Shown: positions 1 through 7,998, numbered from the stretch's first letter. The stretch is 64,000 bases of DNA from Paenibacillus whitsoniae (GCF_003955665.1 NZ_RXHU01000004.1:1-64000); one strand, 5' to 3'. Notes: generated by a model not told the origin, from the sequence alone. Numbers and translations: made by a program.

Positions 1-78
1 ATGCTTGGGTTCAAGAGCCGAACGCACTCGCACAGGCGGTACGGCGACTTCAAGGACGAGGGCGGCATGCTTGGGCAT
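1..78 (-). CDS. possible start of a downstream gene (partial)
   Basis: An ATG six bases after the pxpA stop opens a frame that stays open for 26 codons to the window edge (MPKHAALVLEVAVPP...). No good ribosome-binding site precedes it and the product is not recognised. The interval also holds two imperfect copies of a 20-28 bp direct repeat beginning ATGCTTGGG (positions 1 and 67). It may equally be noncoding 3' sequence. Confidence 0.2.
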   Translation of the reverse strand, partial: MPKHAALVLEVAVPPVRVRSALEPKH

Positions 79-84
79 TCGGGT

Positions 85-846
85 TCAGGAGCCGACCGGC
101 AGCACCGCGATGCCGCTGCTTGCGAGCAGCGCGCGGATATCGCGCGCGAACTCCACTGCGTGCGCCCCGTCGCCGTGCAAGCAAATCGTGTCCGCATGAA
201 GCGGAAGGTCCTCTCCATCCAGGGAGCGGACCTTCCCCTCGCGGACGAGGCGCACCAACTGCGCCGCCGCATCCGCGGCGCTCTCGATCAGTGCCCCGGC
301 TTCACCGCGGGGCGTCAACACGCCGTCCCGCCGGTAGGTGCGGTCCGCGAACGCTTCGCTCGCGGTCCGCAGCCCCGCGGCGGCGCCCGCCCGCAGCAGC
401 TCGCTGCCGGGCGGGCCGTACAGCGTCAGCTCCGCGCTGACGCTGGCAGTTGCAGCCGCAATCGCGGCCGCAAGCTCATGGCGCTTCGCCGCCATGTGGT
501 AGAGCGCGCCATGCGGCTTCACGTGCTGCAGGCGTCCGCCTTCGGCGTGGACGAACGCCTGCAGCGCCCCGAGCTGATACAGCGTCAGCTCGTAAGCCTC
601 GTTCGGCGTGATGGCCATCTCACGCCGGCCGAAGCCGTTCAGATCGGGAAGGCCCGGATGGGCCCCGATCGCAACGCCCTTGCGCACGCACAGCTGCACG
701 GTCGTGCGCATCGTGGCGGGATCGCCGGCGTGGAACCCGCAGGCGATGTTGGCAGAGCTGACATAGTCGAGCAGCTCCGCGTCGCGGCCAAGGCGATAGG
801 CGCCGAAGCCTTCGCCCATATCGCAGTTTAAGTCAATGCGCGACAT
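85..846 (-). CDS. pxpA: 5-oxoprolinase subunit A (LamB/YcsF family)
   Basis: A 253-residue LamB/YcsF protein. PxpA works with PxpB and PxpC in the ATP-dependent cytoplasmic hydrolysis of 5-oxo-L-proline (pyroglutamate) to glutamate. The N-terminus has the family signature DLNCDMGEGFG, followed by IACGFHAGDP and, later, VKPHGALYHM; the length is normal. The start at 846 is preferred over an in-frame ATG at 864 because GAGG sits 7 bases upstream of it. The gene is the last recognised member of a minus-strand set with pxpB and pxpC, but about 515 bases carrying two hairpin repeats separate it from the end of pxpC, so it may be transcribed separately or depend on readthrough. Family assignment is secure; the substrate rests on the pxpABC context. 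Confidence 0.93.
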   Translation of the reverse strand: MSRIDLNCDMGEGFGAYRLGRDAELLDYVSSANIACGFHAGDPATMRTTVQLCVRKGVAIGAHPGLPDLNGFGRREMAITPNEAYELTLYQLGALQAFVHAEGGRLQHVKPHGALYHMAAKRHELAAAIAAATASVSAELTLYGPPGSELLRAGAAAGLRTASEAFADRTYRRDGVLTPRGEAGALIESAADAAAQLVRLVREGKVRSLDGEDLPLHADTICLHGDGAHAVEFARDIRALLASSGIAVLPVGS

Positions 847-930
847 ATGGCTTCCTCTTTCCATCGTTTATTGTTAAGATCGAGCTTCTTCCCACTCAGG
901 CGATGAAGAAAGTCGTCAAGCATAAGTTGG

Positions 931-1119
931 TTGAACTGGAATTCCTCCAGCTGATTTCGACCATTTCCAAGTAAACTAACAGCTGAACTGGAATTTCTCC
1001 ATTTCATTTACCCCAAGAGGCCGATTTTGCGCAAAATGGCCCATATTCAACTGTAGGTTTTCCAGTTCATCGCGGCAAACTGGCGTTCATCACCACAATG
1101 AACAGGAGAAATTCCAGTT
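931..1119. repeat. four-hairpin intergenic element A (stem CTGGA/TCCAG)
   Basis: Four short imperfect hairpins of form (AA)CTGGA-N5-TCCAG(TT) begin at 936, 988, 1051 and 1103, a spacing of 52, 63 and 52 bp. Between the second and third lies a core reading roughly CCCCAAGAGGCC then ATT.TGC.CAAAA, which is also present in the element at 56901. No coding frame is supported. Together with element B it fills most of the 515-bp gap between pxpC and pxpA. Confidence 0.7.
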
Positions 1120-1221
1120 GAGCCCTTACCTGCAGTAGCGCTGTAAATTGCGGGTTAATACTTTTGCGAGCAGAAGTCATGTGTACTCAATTCCCGGCGC
1201 GGCGAGCTGATTTGACAAAGA

Positions 1222-1350
1222 TAAGCACTTCGTGTGCTTAATTTCCGAAATCGGGCGCTCGACGGCTCAATAAGCCCACCGCATGTGCTTATTGACTCGA
1301 CTCCTGATGGGCCGATTCGACAGAGATACTTTTTGACGAGTGCTTACTCC
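1222..1350. repeat. partial hairpin element B (stem TAAGCAC/GTGCTTA)
   Basis: Two clear hairpins share a stem: TAAGCAC-N5-GTGCTTA at 1222-1240 and AATAAGC-N11-GCTTATT at 1269-1293, with centres 50 bp apart. A core with GGGCCGATT follows, then a degenerate third copy (GTGCTTACTC at 1340-1349) at the 3' end of pxpC. The layout resembles element A, but the stem sequence is different. It appears truncated at the pxpC side. Confidence 0.5.
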
Positions 1351-1360
1351 GGCGCGACAC

Positions 1361-2355
1361 CTACACCCCCGCGTCCTTCCGCCACGAGCGGACGCCCGCG
1401 GCCAGGTGCCGCAGCTCAAGCTGCTGCACCAGCAGCGCTTCCTGCGCCTCCTGCAGCGTAACTTCTGCGAAGCGCGCTTGCCGCCTGGCCGCACCTGCGC
1501 GGCGAGCGGGAGATCGGCCGTGATGACGTGGCCGATGCGCGGGTAGCCGCCGGTCGTCTGGCAGTCCGCCAGAAGCAGCAGCGGCTGCCCGCTTGGCGGC
1601 ACCTGCAGCGTGCCGGCGGCAACGGCCTCCGAGATCTGCTCGGTCTGGACGCCGTCCACTCGCTCCAACGCTGCTTCGCCTTCCAGCCGAAAGCCCATGC
1701 GGTCCGACTGCGGCGTCACGGCGTACGCTTGCTCCAAGAGCTGCGCCCAGCTCGCCTCGCGGAACAGCCGCTGCTCCCGGCCGCGCACGATGCGCAGGGT
1801 CGGCTCGTCCGCATACGGCGGTCTGCACCGCGTGCTGACGGCTCGCGTCTGTCGCACATAGCGCTGCATGGCTTCAGGCTCCCAAGTCGGCTCGTGGACA
1901 ACGAGCCGGTCGCCCGCCTGCAGCCCCCTGCCGGCCAAGCCGCCGATGCCGGCGCGCAAGAACGTGCTGCGGCTCCCGAGCGCTTCGTCAGCGCGGAAGC
2001 CCCCGCCGACAGCGAGATAGGCCCGACAGCCTTGTACAGCGCGCTTCAGTTCCAGCGTGCTCCCGGCTCTAATCACCAAAGGCCGCCAAAGCTGAACCGG
2101 CTCGCCGTCCACACGTGCGTCCAGGTCCCCGCCGCATATCGCAAGCAGCATGTCCGAGCGAGCGATGAGCAGCGGGCCGTTCCATGTCATTTCCAGCGTC
2201 GCAGCTCCCGTCGGATTGCCGACGAGCACATTCGCGGTCCGATGCGCAAAAGCGTCCATTGGACCGGATACTATCACACCATGCTTGCGATGCCCGAAAC
2301 GGCCTTCATCCTGCAGCGTGGATAACAGGCCGGGTTTGATCACGTCAAAAACCAT
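1361..2355 (-). pseudogene. pxpC: 5-oxoprolinase subunit C, frameshifted near the C-terminus
   Basis: Biotin-dependent carboxyltransferase-family protein (KipA/AHS2), the partner of PxpB in pyroglutamate cleavage. Typical segments are visible: VIKPGLLSTLQDEGR at the N-terminus, GNP, AICGGDLDA, YLAVGGGF, QSDRMGFRLEG, and DCQTTGGYPRIGHVI. From 2355 the frame reads normally to ...AAQVRPGGK near 1485, then turns into an arginine- and cysteine-rich tail that runs to 1267. The adjacent minus-strand frame supplies the expected ending (QARFAEVTLQEAQEALLVQQ and beyond) and stops at 1361, giving a normal length of about 330 residues. One base has therefore been lost or gained within about 1471-1485, in a GGCGGCAAGCGCGC context. 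This is a true frameshift or a sequencing error. The gene starts 6 bases after the pxpB stop with AAAGGAA upstream. Confidence 0.85.
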
Positions 2356-2361
2356 GTCCCG

Positions 2362-3306
2362 CTAGTTCCTTTCACAAGCAGTTTCGTACTCATCCGGCGC
2401 AATTGGCACGAAGCGGACAACATCCCCCGCTTGCAGCAGGGAGGGCGGATCCGCGTCCGGCCGAAACAAAGCGAGCGGCGTTCGGCCGATCACGTGCCAG
2501 CCACCCGGCGTCATCAGCGGATAAATGCCAGTCTGCGCGCCGCCAATGGCGACTGATCCGGCCGGAATCTGAGTCCGCGGCACCGATCTGCGCGGCGTTG
2601 CCAGCCGCTCGTCCAACCCGCCCAAATATGGGAAGCCGGGAGCAAAGCCTATCATATACACGGGGTAATCCCGCGAGGTATGTAAGTCAATCACTTCGGC
2701 TTCCGATAGTCTTCGACAGGCTGCCAGTTCCCCGAGATCAGGCCCATATTCGCCTCCGTAACAAACGGGAATACGTACAATCCGATTCACAGCGGATGGC
2801 TCAACCTTGCGAGCTGCCGACGATTCGTAAACGTCCAATAAATGCTGCACCATTTGTGCAACCTGATCATAGGGGGACGGCACGGCGGCGGACATGAGCG
2901 TATACCCAATGGCATTCGCATTTGCATTTGCATTTGCATTTGCACCTGCACCTGCACCTGCACCTGCACCTGCACCTGCACTCGCACTCGCACCGACACT
3001 TGCTCTTGAACTTGCTCTCGCACTTGCACTGGCACTTGCTCTCGCACTTGCTCTCGCACTTGCACTAGCACCGGCACTTGCTCTCGCATTTACCCCAGCC
3101 GCATGCTCCGCCACGCCCAAGACATCATAATAGATCGTAATCGTCGTATACGCCGGAACCAGCTCGATAAACCCCGGAAAACGGTGCCGCTCCAAAAAGT
3201 CCGCCAACGTCCGAATCACCGGGAGCAGCGCAGGCTCAATCGTTTCGCCGAGCTTCACGACGATGGCCGAATCCCCCAGCGGATAACAGGTATAAGCGCG
3301 GACCAT
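2362..3306 (-). CDS. pxpB: 5-oxoprolinase subunit B with a low-complexity insertion
   Basis: KipI/AHS1 carboxyltransferase-family protein acting with PxpA and PxpC on pyroglutamate. Family landmarks are present: GDSAIVVKLG near the N-terminus, RIVRIPVCYGGEYGPDL, YMIGFAPGFPYLGGLDERLATPRR, GSVAIGGAQTGIYPL and TPGGWHVIGRTPL. At 314 residues it is about 70-80 longer than usual. The excess is an Ala-X dipeptide tract (X = Ser, Gly, Arg, then Asn) at residues 73-130, placed between the N-terminal domain and the domain beginning SPYDQVAQMV, so it probably forms a flexible linker. The ATG overlaps the TAA of the upstream hydrolase by one base (TAATG), which suggests translational coupling. The core fold seems intact. 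Confidence 0.92.
   Translation of the reverse strand: MVRAYTCYPLGDSAIVVKLGETIEPALLPVIRTLADFLERHRFPGFIELVPAYTTITIYYDVLGVAEHAAGVNARASAGASASARASARASASASARASSRASVGASASAGAGAGAGAGAGANANANANANAIGYTLMSAAVPSPYDQVAQMVQHLLDVYESSAARKVEPSAVNRIVRIPVCYGGEYGPDLGELAACRRLSEAEVIDLHTSRDYPVYMIGFAPGFPYLGGLDERLATPRRSVPRTQIPAGSVAIGGAQTGIYPLMTPGGWHVIGRTPLALFRPDADPPSLLQAGDVVRFVPIAPDEYETACERN
2917..3090. repeat. hexanucleotide microsatellite inside pxpB
   Basis: About 29 tandem 6-bp units with drifting sequence. On the plus strand they run GCATTT x4, then GCACCT x6, then mixed GCACTC, GCACTT and CTCGCA-like units. Because the unit is a multiple of three, length changes add or remove dipeptides without shifting the frame. 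The pure blocks (GCATTT, GCACCT) look recently expanded and the mixed block older. Confidence 0.9.
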
Positions 3307-4112
3307 TAGACAAATTGCTGCTTGCGGAGCCAGTTCGCACAGACCTCAGGCCAGACATAGGCTTCCGAATGATTGGCCGCAATGCCGATGCCATGTACGC
3401 CCGATTCAAAAACATGCAAATCAAACGGCACCTTGTGACGGCTCAGCGCCGCCGCGAACATCAGGCTGTTTTCCACGGGTACCGCGGCATCGTCTGCCGT
3501 ATGCCAGAGGAATGTCGGCGGCGTATCGGAAGTTACTTGCTGCTCGTTGCTCAAGAGTTGAATTAACTCTTCTCCCGCGTCTTCGCCGATGAGGTTGTTT
3601 TTGGAACCTTGATGTCCGAGCGCCATCATTGAAATGACCGGGTAGCAGAGAACCATCAAGTCAGGACGACTGCTTTGACGGTCGATCGGGTCTTCCGCTT
3701 CCGGATTGCCCGCGTCGTAATGTGTGCCTGCCGTTGAAGCCAGATGTCCCCCAGCCGAAAAGCCCAAAATCCCCACGCGCTGCGGATCGATTCCCCAGGC
3801 TTCGGCATGATGGCGTACGGTGCGGATAGCACGCTGAGCATCCTGCAAAGGAATCGGATGGCGATAAGGCGCCACGCGATAATTTAATACAAAAGCGGAA
3901 ATGCCCAACCCGTTCAACCAGCACGCAATCGGCTCGCCTTCATGTGCGGCGCGCCCGCCATACCCACCGCCGGGACATACGATAACGGCGCCATACGGCT
4001 CCTCCCGTCCCTCTGCCAAATACAGTGTCAGGCTCGGACAGCCTTCATTTTTCTCCCCAATCGTGCCCTCTGTCGCACCTGGCCATAGCTCAATCGTTTG
4101 ATTTTCCTGCAA
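3306..4112 (-). CDS. alpha/beta hydrolase, acetyl esterase/lipase type
   Basis: Cytoplasmic alpha/beta-hydrolase of the BD-FAE / acetyl-esterase group. Counted from an in-frame ATG at 4130, the oxyanion loop is CPGGGYGG (52-59), the nucleophile elbow is GFSAGG (Ser125), and the acid and base are in HTADD (Asp213 or 214) and SGVHGIG (His246). That ATG has no ribosome-binding site, whereas AAGGGGG lies 8 bases before a TTG at 4112, so the TTG is preferred. The gene is first in the minus-strand operon and overlaps pxpB by one base. Its substrate is unknown; a role in releasing acylated sugars is possible, and the link to pyroglutamate metabolism is positional only. Confidence 0.85.
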   Translation of the reverse strand: MQENQTIELWPGATEGTIGEKNEGCPSLTLYLAEGREEPYGAVIVCPGGGYGGRAAHEGEPIACWLNGLGISAFVLNYRVAPYRHPIPLQDAQRAIRTVRHHAEAWGIDPQRVGILGFSAGGHLASTAGTHYDAGNPEAEDPIDRQSSRPDLMVLCYPVISMMALGHQGSKNNLIGEDAGEELIQLLSNEQQVTSDTPPTFLWHTADDAAVPVENSLMFAAALSRHKVPFDLHVFESGVHGIGIAANHSEAYVWPEVCANWLRKQQFV

Positions 4113-4212
4113 CTCTGAAACCCCCTTCATAAATTGGCGTACTACTCTTTATAATAACGAATCCCTTCAGGGGTGGAAAGCATCTATTTGATAGTAAAAG
4201 GAGCGAAAGCAG

Positions 4213-4533
4213 ATGATCGTCGTCACAACGGAAAATATTCCTGGTTATGAAGTTACGGAAGTGCTTGGCAGTACATTCGGGGTCGTCGTTCGGGCAAGAG
4301 GCATCGGGGGCGACATTCTGGCTTCCCTCAAAGGGCTCGTCGGCGGAGAGGTCACGCAGTATACGCAAATGGTGGAGGACGGACGCAGACAGGCGATGGA
4401 TCGACTGGTGAAAAATGCAGCTGCGATGGGCGGAGACGCCATCGTTATGATGCGCTTTGACAGCGGCGACATCGGTCAGAACATGACCGAAATCGTCGCC
4501 TACGGCACCGCGGTTAGGACGCGTCGTCTATGA
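4213..4533 (+). CDS. ybjQ: YbjQ family (DUF74) protein
   Basis: A 106-residue YbjQ/UPF0145 protein with the usual beginning (IVVTTENIPGYEV) and the conserved stretches VVVRARGIGGDI and AAAMGGDAIVMMRFD. Members form small pentameric rings and are often called heavy-metal-binding-like, but the function is not established. AAAGGAG lies 9 bases before the ATG. The stop overlaps the start of the next gene (ATGA), so the two are co-translated. It is transcribed divergently from the hydrolase-pxp operon. Confidence 0.9.
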   Translation: MIVVTTENIPGYEVTEVLGSTFGVVVRARGIGGDILASLKGLVGGEVTQYTQMVEDGRRQAMDRLVKNAAAMGGDAIVMMRFDSGDIGQNMTEIVAYGTAVRTRRL

Positions 4534-4778
4534 GCGGGTGGGCCCCGGTCCTTATCTCTTATTATGCGTTCTGGTTTATCGGACTTATTGTTCTTTTTCT
4601 TCTCGGTTATCTTGTTTATGACAAACGGTATAAAAGCAGAGGCGCGCAAACGCCGGACACGCCGCCAAATGGCTACCTGCATACCTCCGAAGTGTTCATC
4701 GATCCTAAAGACGGCTACACCTATCGGGTATATTACAATCCTCGAACAGGCGACCGCGCCTATATACGTGAGCGCTAG
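4530..4778 (+). CDS. small single-pass membrane protein
   Basis: An 82-residue protein with one hydrophobic helix at about residues 10-30 (AFWFIGLIVLFLLGYLVYD) and a short, probably cytoplasmic, Tyr-rich tail with DPKDGYTYRVYYNPRTGDRAY. It is not recognised. Overlap with ybjQ by ATGA makes a functional link with that protein likely. A strong bidirectional hairpin follows. Confidence 0.65.
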   Translation: MSGWAPVLISYYAFWFIGLIVLFLLGYLVYDKRYKSRGAQTPDTPPNGYLHTSEVFIDPKDGYTYRVYYNPRTGDRAYIRER

Positions 4779-4816
4779 AAGCACCGCGCACTCGTCTAAC
4801 GGCCTGCCGGCACAAC

Positions 4817-4872
4817 AAAAAGACGCCCATTCCACTTCCTCAGTGGCGATGTAGGCGTCTTTGCTTTTTACT
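4817..4872. terminator. bidirectional rho-independent terminator
   Basis: The stem AAAAGACGCC / GGCGTCTTT is flanked by A-rich and T-rich runs. It lies between two convergent genes and serves the small membrane-protein gene (plus strand) and the nucleotidase gene (minus strand). Confidence 0.85.
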
Positions 4873-6463
4873 CCCAAATAACTTTCCAGTTCCCGTTCAC
4901 CGTAGCCTCAATCGTGCCGCGCTCCATAATGTAGCCTGCGAGCAATTCGGCAACGTCCGTCGGAATGTCTTTGACAACCGGCTTGTCCTGGAACATGGCG
5001 TAATTGCCGCCTCCCGCCGCGCGGTAGTTGTTCATGACCACGTCGAACTCCCCATCGGGATCGATCGGCACCCCATCATACAGCAGTTCCACGACACGTG
5101 AACCGAGCGGCCGGGTAATATTGAGCGTGTAGGTGATCCCTTCCCACATGTCATAGTTGTAATGCTGCGGCTTCGGCTCGCGGAATGATGCACTGATGCC
5201 GACTTCTCCATCCGGCGACAACTCGAAGTAACCCGCAGACTGCTCCAGCGCCGACCGAATATCCGCCCCGGATATCCGGATCACTTTCAACGTGTTCGGG
5301 TAAATATAGTTCGATACAATATCCCGCATCGTGATATCGGAAGGAAAGCCGGGCGAAATATTATCGAACAAAGCCGTATTCGAAATGCGCGCACCCGAAA
5401 GCTCCATCTGCACTTTATTGATAAACTCAATCAGGGCATTATCGCGAAGACGGGTCTGCATCGGGTCTTTCACAAGCATGTCGCCGGACAGCTTGCCGAT
5501 TGGCTGATCCAACCAGACTTGGGCTGCCGATTCATACGGCGAGACCATCTCAACCAGCTTCGCGTCAGCCTCTACGTCTTGCACGGAGAGCAGCTCCGAG
5601 CTTTTAGAAGCTACGTGCCATTTGCCTGCCTCCTGCGTCAGCGTCAGGCTTACTTTGCCGAGCACCGCTCCCGCTACGCCCGGCTGCACGATTAGCACGC
5701 CGTTCACCTCGATACCGGCCAAGCTGCGATGCTGATGTCCCGTCAGCAGAACGTCGATGCCGGGAACCTCCATGCAGAGGCGGTAGCCTTGATTTTCGCC
5801 GGTCAGCGGTTCAGTCGGCTCGCCGGTCGCGAGATCCCGTTCAAACCCGCCATGATAGGAGACGACGATCACGTCGGCTTGCTCTTCCTCTTTTAACACA
5901 CGAACCCACTGATGGGCCGCTTCCACCGCATCAATAAACCGCAGGCCCGCAATGTTCTTTGGCTCTTCCCAATTCGGTATGTATGGCGTCGTCAAACCGA
6001 GCACCCCAACGCGAACGCCTTCCGGCAGCTCACGAACGAGATAAGGTTTGCCGAGAAACGGCTCCCCGCTCTTCTCGTCCACAATGTTGGCGCACAGCCA
6101 TGGAAACGCCGATTCCCCCACGGCTTTGCGAAGCGTATCCAATCCGTAGTTGAATTCGTGGTTGCCGACGACGCCTGCGTCAAACCCTGCATAATTAAGT
6201 GCAAGCACCATGGGATTCACCGGCTGACGATTCAGCTTGGCATGGTGATAAGCGAGCGGCGTTCCCTGAATCAGGTCCCCGTTGTCGATGACCACAACGT
6301 TCTGAGCAGCTGCGCGCTCAGCGGCGATGAGCGAGGCGATTGTGGCGATCCCGACCTGGTTCGGCTTGTTATTGGCATAATGAATCGGCAAAAAATTTCC
6401 GTGCAAATCGCTCGTTTCCAGGATCGTTAGCTGGCACTGAGGCCTTTTGTCCGCATGCAGCAT
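4868..6463 (-). CDS. 5'-nucleotidase / cyclic phosphodiesterase family metallophosphatase
   Basis: A 531-residue two-domain enzyme. The N-terminal calcineurin-type metallophosphatase has the metal motifs ETSDLHGN (about 16-23), IDNGDLIQG, VVGNHEFNYG and TGHQHRS. The C-terminal 5_nucleotid_C domain begins around residue 330 and includes NYRAAGGGNYAMF, a typical substrate-stacking region. Families of this kind hydrolyse nucleoside monophosphates or 2',3'-cyclic nucleotides to nucleoside plus phosphate. No signal peptide or anchor is seen, so a cytoplasmic location is inferred. It is divergent from phnD across a Pho-box-like array, which fits phosphate scavenging. Confidence 0.88.
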   Translation of the reverse strand: MLHADKRPQCQLTILETSDLHGNFLPIHYANNKPNQVGIATIASLIAAERAAAQNVVVIDNGDLIQGTPLAYHHAKLNRQPVNPMVLALNYAGFDAGVVGNHEFNYGLDTLRKAVGESAFPWLCANIVDEKSGEPFLGKPYLVRELPEGVRVGVLGLTTPYIPNWEEPKNIAGLRFIDAVEAAHQWVRVLKEEEQADVIVVSYHGGFERDLATGEPTEPLTGENQGYRLCMEVPGIDVLLTGHQHRSLAGIEVNGVLIVQPGVAGAVLGKVSLTLTQEAGKWHVASKSSELLSVQDVEADAKLVEMVSPYESAAQVWLDQPIGKLSGDMLVKDPMQTRLRDNALIEFINKVQMELSGARISNTALFDNISPGFPSDITMRDIVSNYIYPNTLKVIRISGADIRSALEQSAGYFELSPDGEVGISASFREPKPQHYNYDMWEGITYTLNITRPLGSRVVELLYDGVPIDPDGEFDVVMNNYRAAGGGNYAMFQDKPVVKDIPTDVAELLAGYIMERGTIEATVNGNWKVIWE

Positions 6464-6519
6464 GAGGCAGTATCCCCTCTATTCCAAAATTTGTATTTGA
6501 CCACATAAAGGCTGTCATT

Positions 6520-6558
6520 TTTACAAATACTAAACACTATCTTCCATATCTCTTATGT
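6520..6558. promoter_or_regulatory. candidate PhoP (Pho) box array
   Basis: Four hexamers recur every 11 bp on the plus strand: TTTACA (6520), TAAACA (6531), TTCCAT (6542) and TTATGT (6553). The first two match the Bacillus PhoP direct-repeat consensus TT(A/T/C)ACA with 5-bp spacers; the last two are degenerate. A possible -10, TATAGT, follows at 6565-6570. The array sits between divergent phnD and a phosphate-releasing nucleotidase. Confidence 0.45.
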
Positions 6559-6614
6559 TAATGTTATAGTACATCATAGATTATATGAAAATATTTAAAC
6601 GGAGGTCAAATGAA

Positions 6615-7583
6615 ATGAAAAAACTTACTGTCCTGGGCTTGTCCATGGTCGTGGCGGCAACAACGCTTGTCGGCTGCGCAAAAAAAGAAGAAACCAAACC
6701 ATCCGCTTCTGCCGCTGCAACAACTGCAGCTTCCGCAGCGCCAGCAGGTGGAACTTTCGTCCCTAAAGAGCTTAAAGTGCAATTCGTTCCTTCCCAAAAC
6801 GCTGAAACGCTCGAAGCGAAAGCGAAACCGCTGGAGAAGCTGCTTGGCGACAAATTGGGCATCCCTGTGAAAGTATCCGTATCTACCGACTACAACGTCG
6901 TTATCGAAGCGATGGCTTCCAAGCAAGTTGACGTAGGCTTCCTGCCTCCGAGCAACTACGTTGTTGCGCACGATACACGTAAAGCCGCTGATCTGCTCGT
7001 GCAAGCGACTCGTTTGGGCGTTGACGATGCAACTGGCCAATCCACGAAGGATCTGGTTGACTTCTATAAAGCTGAAATTCTGGTGAAAGCTGATTCCCCG
7101 ATCAAATCCGTTGCTGACCTGAAAGGCAAGAAAATGGGCTGGCAAGGGGTTACTTCCGCAGCAGGTTACGTATACCCTGGTTATGTTCTGAAAAAAGCCG
7201 GCGTTGACCCTGTGAAAGACGTAACGGGCGTTCAATTCCAAGGTCACGATAAAGCGGTTATCGCGCTGCTGAACGGTCAAGTTGACGCTGTCGGCGTCTT
7301 CCAAGACATCCGTGCCAACATGACGAAGGACTATCCGGACGTATTCAAACAAACAAAAATCCTTGCGTTCTCCGATAAAATCCCGAATGACACCGTAGCG
7401 GTTCGTTCCGACATGGATCCAACTTGGAAGAAAAAGCTGACTGACGCATTCATCGCAATCGGCAACGATCCGGAAGGTCAAAAAGTTATTTTCGACGTAT
7501 ACTCCCACAAAGGGTATGTAGCTACAGACGATTCGAAATTCGACATCGTGCGCAGTGTCAACAAAGAAATGGGCTTGAAATAA
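6615..7583 (+). CDS. phnD: phosphonate/phosphate ABC transporter substrate-binding lipoprotein
   Basis: A 322-residue PhnD-type lipoprotein. The signal peptide ends in the lipobox LVGC, followed by a Ser/Ala-rich linker. The mature part has the family pattern (KVQFVPSQNAETLEAKAKPLEKLL, VGFLPPSNYVVAH, DLKGKKMGWQGVTSAAGYVYPGYVL in segments). Such proteins bind phosphonates, phosphite or related anions outside the membrane and deliver them to PhnC-PhnE. The start at 6615 is chosen over an in-frame ATG at 6585 because GGAGG lies 9 bases upstream of it. It is separated from phnC-phnE by a small gene and terminators and faces them convergently. Confidence 0.92.
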   Translation: MKKLTVLGLSMVVAATTLVGCAKKEETKPSASAAATTAASAAPAGGTFVPKELKVQFVPSQNAETLEAKAKPLEKLLGDKLGIPVKVSVSTDYNVVIEAMASKQVDVGFLPPSNYVVAHDTRKAADLLVQATRLGVDDATGQSTKDLVDFYKAEILVKADSPIKSVADLKGKKMGWQGVTSAAGYVYPGYVLKKAGVDPVKDVTGVQFQGHDKAVIALLNGQVDAVGVFQDIRANMTKDYPDVFKQTKILAFSDKIPNDTVAVRSDMDPTWKKKLTDAFIAIGNDPEGQKVIFDVYSHKGYVATDDSKFDIVRSVNKEMGLK

Positions 7584-7605
7584 TAAAACTCCGCTCGATA
7601 GCGAA

Positions 7606-7645
7606 TGCCTCATCCCGGTTGATCCAAGCCTGGTGAGGCTTTTTA
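7606..7645 (+). terminator. terminator of phnD
   Basis: The stem GCCTCA (7607-7612) / TGAGGC (7634-7639) has internal pairing and is followed by TTTTT. It lies 23 bases after the phnD stop. Confidence 0.75.
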
Positions 7646-7730
7646 CATTCTATTCCTTTCTTTCCTTGCATATGATGAATGTGGCGTGCCGGATGGTCGT
7701 TTCATAACTCTGAGTGGGGTGAATGTTAGA

Positions 7731-7976
7731 ATGTTTGAAAGGCTTATTCGCAGTAAACAACGCGTGAAAATCCGGTGTGGCAACGACGAGATCGACGGGG
7801 TGATTTCGCATTTTTATGCAGAATTCGGCCTGCTGCGCGTTGGCAAGCTGATGATCCCGATCGCCTGTATCGAGCAGATGGAGGAAGTGGAACCCGAACA
7901 GCAAGATCAGCTTCCTGTCCGAACAAAGCGCGAACCCTTTCTCCGTCTCGTATCGGACGGCAGACACACCCATTAG
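7731..7976 (+). CDS. small hypothetical protein
   Basis: An 81-residue soluble protein starting MFERLIRSKQRVKI. The N-terminal half alternates hydrophobic and charged residues, as in a small beta-barrel (KIRCGNDEIDGVISHFYAEF then GLLRVGKLMIPIACIEQM), and recalls the short LSm-like or DUF2642-like spore-associated proteins of Bacilli, but I cannot assign it. GGTGA lies about 9 bases before the ATG; an in-frame start at 7686 lacks such a site. It stands alone between two terminators. Confidence 0.5.
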   Translation: MFERLIRSKQRVKIRCGNDEIDGVISHFYAEFGLLRVGKLMIPIACIEQMEEVEPEQQDQLPVRTKREPFLRLVSDGRHTH

Positions 7977-7998
7977 CGCCTGCTGGGCGCTTATATAA

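Noticed and set aside
1..831. Long plus-strand open frame opposite pxpA
   Set aside because: It is antisense to a clearly conserved gene in G+C-rich DNA, and its Arg/Gln-rich product matches nothing.
2917..3090. Phase variation of pxpB by the hexamer tract
   Set aside because: Six-base units cannot shift the frame, so on/off switching by copy number is not possible; only length change is.
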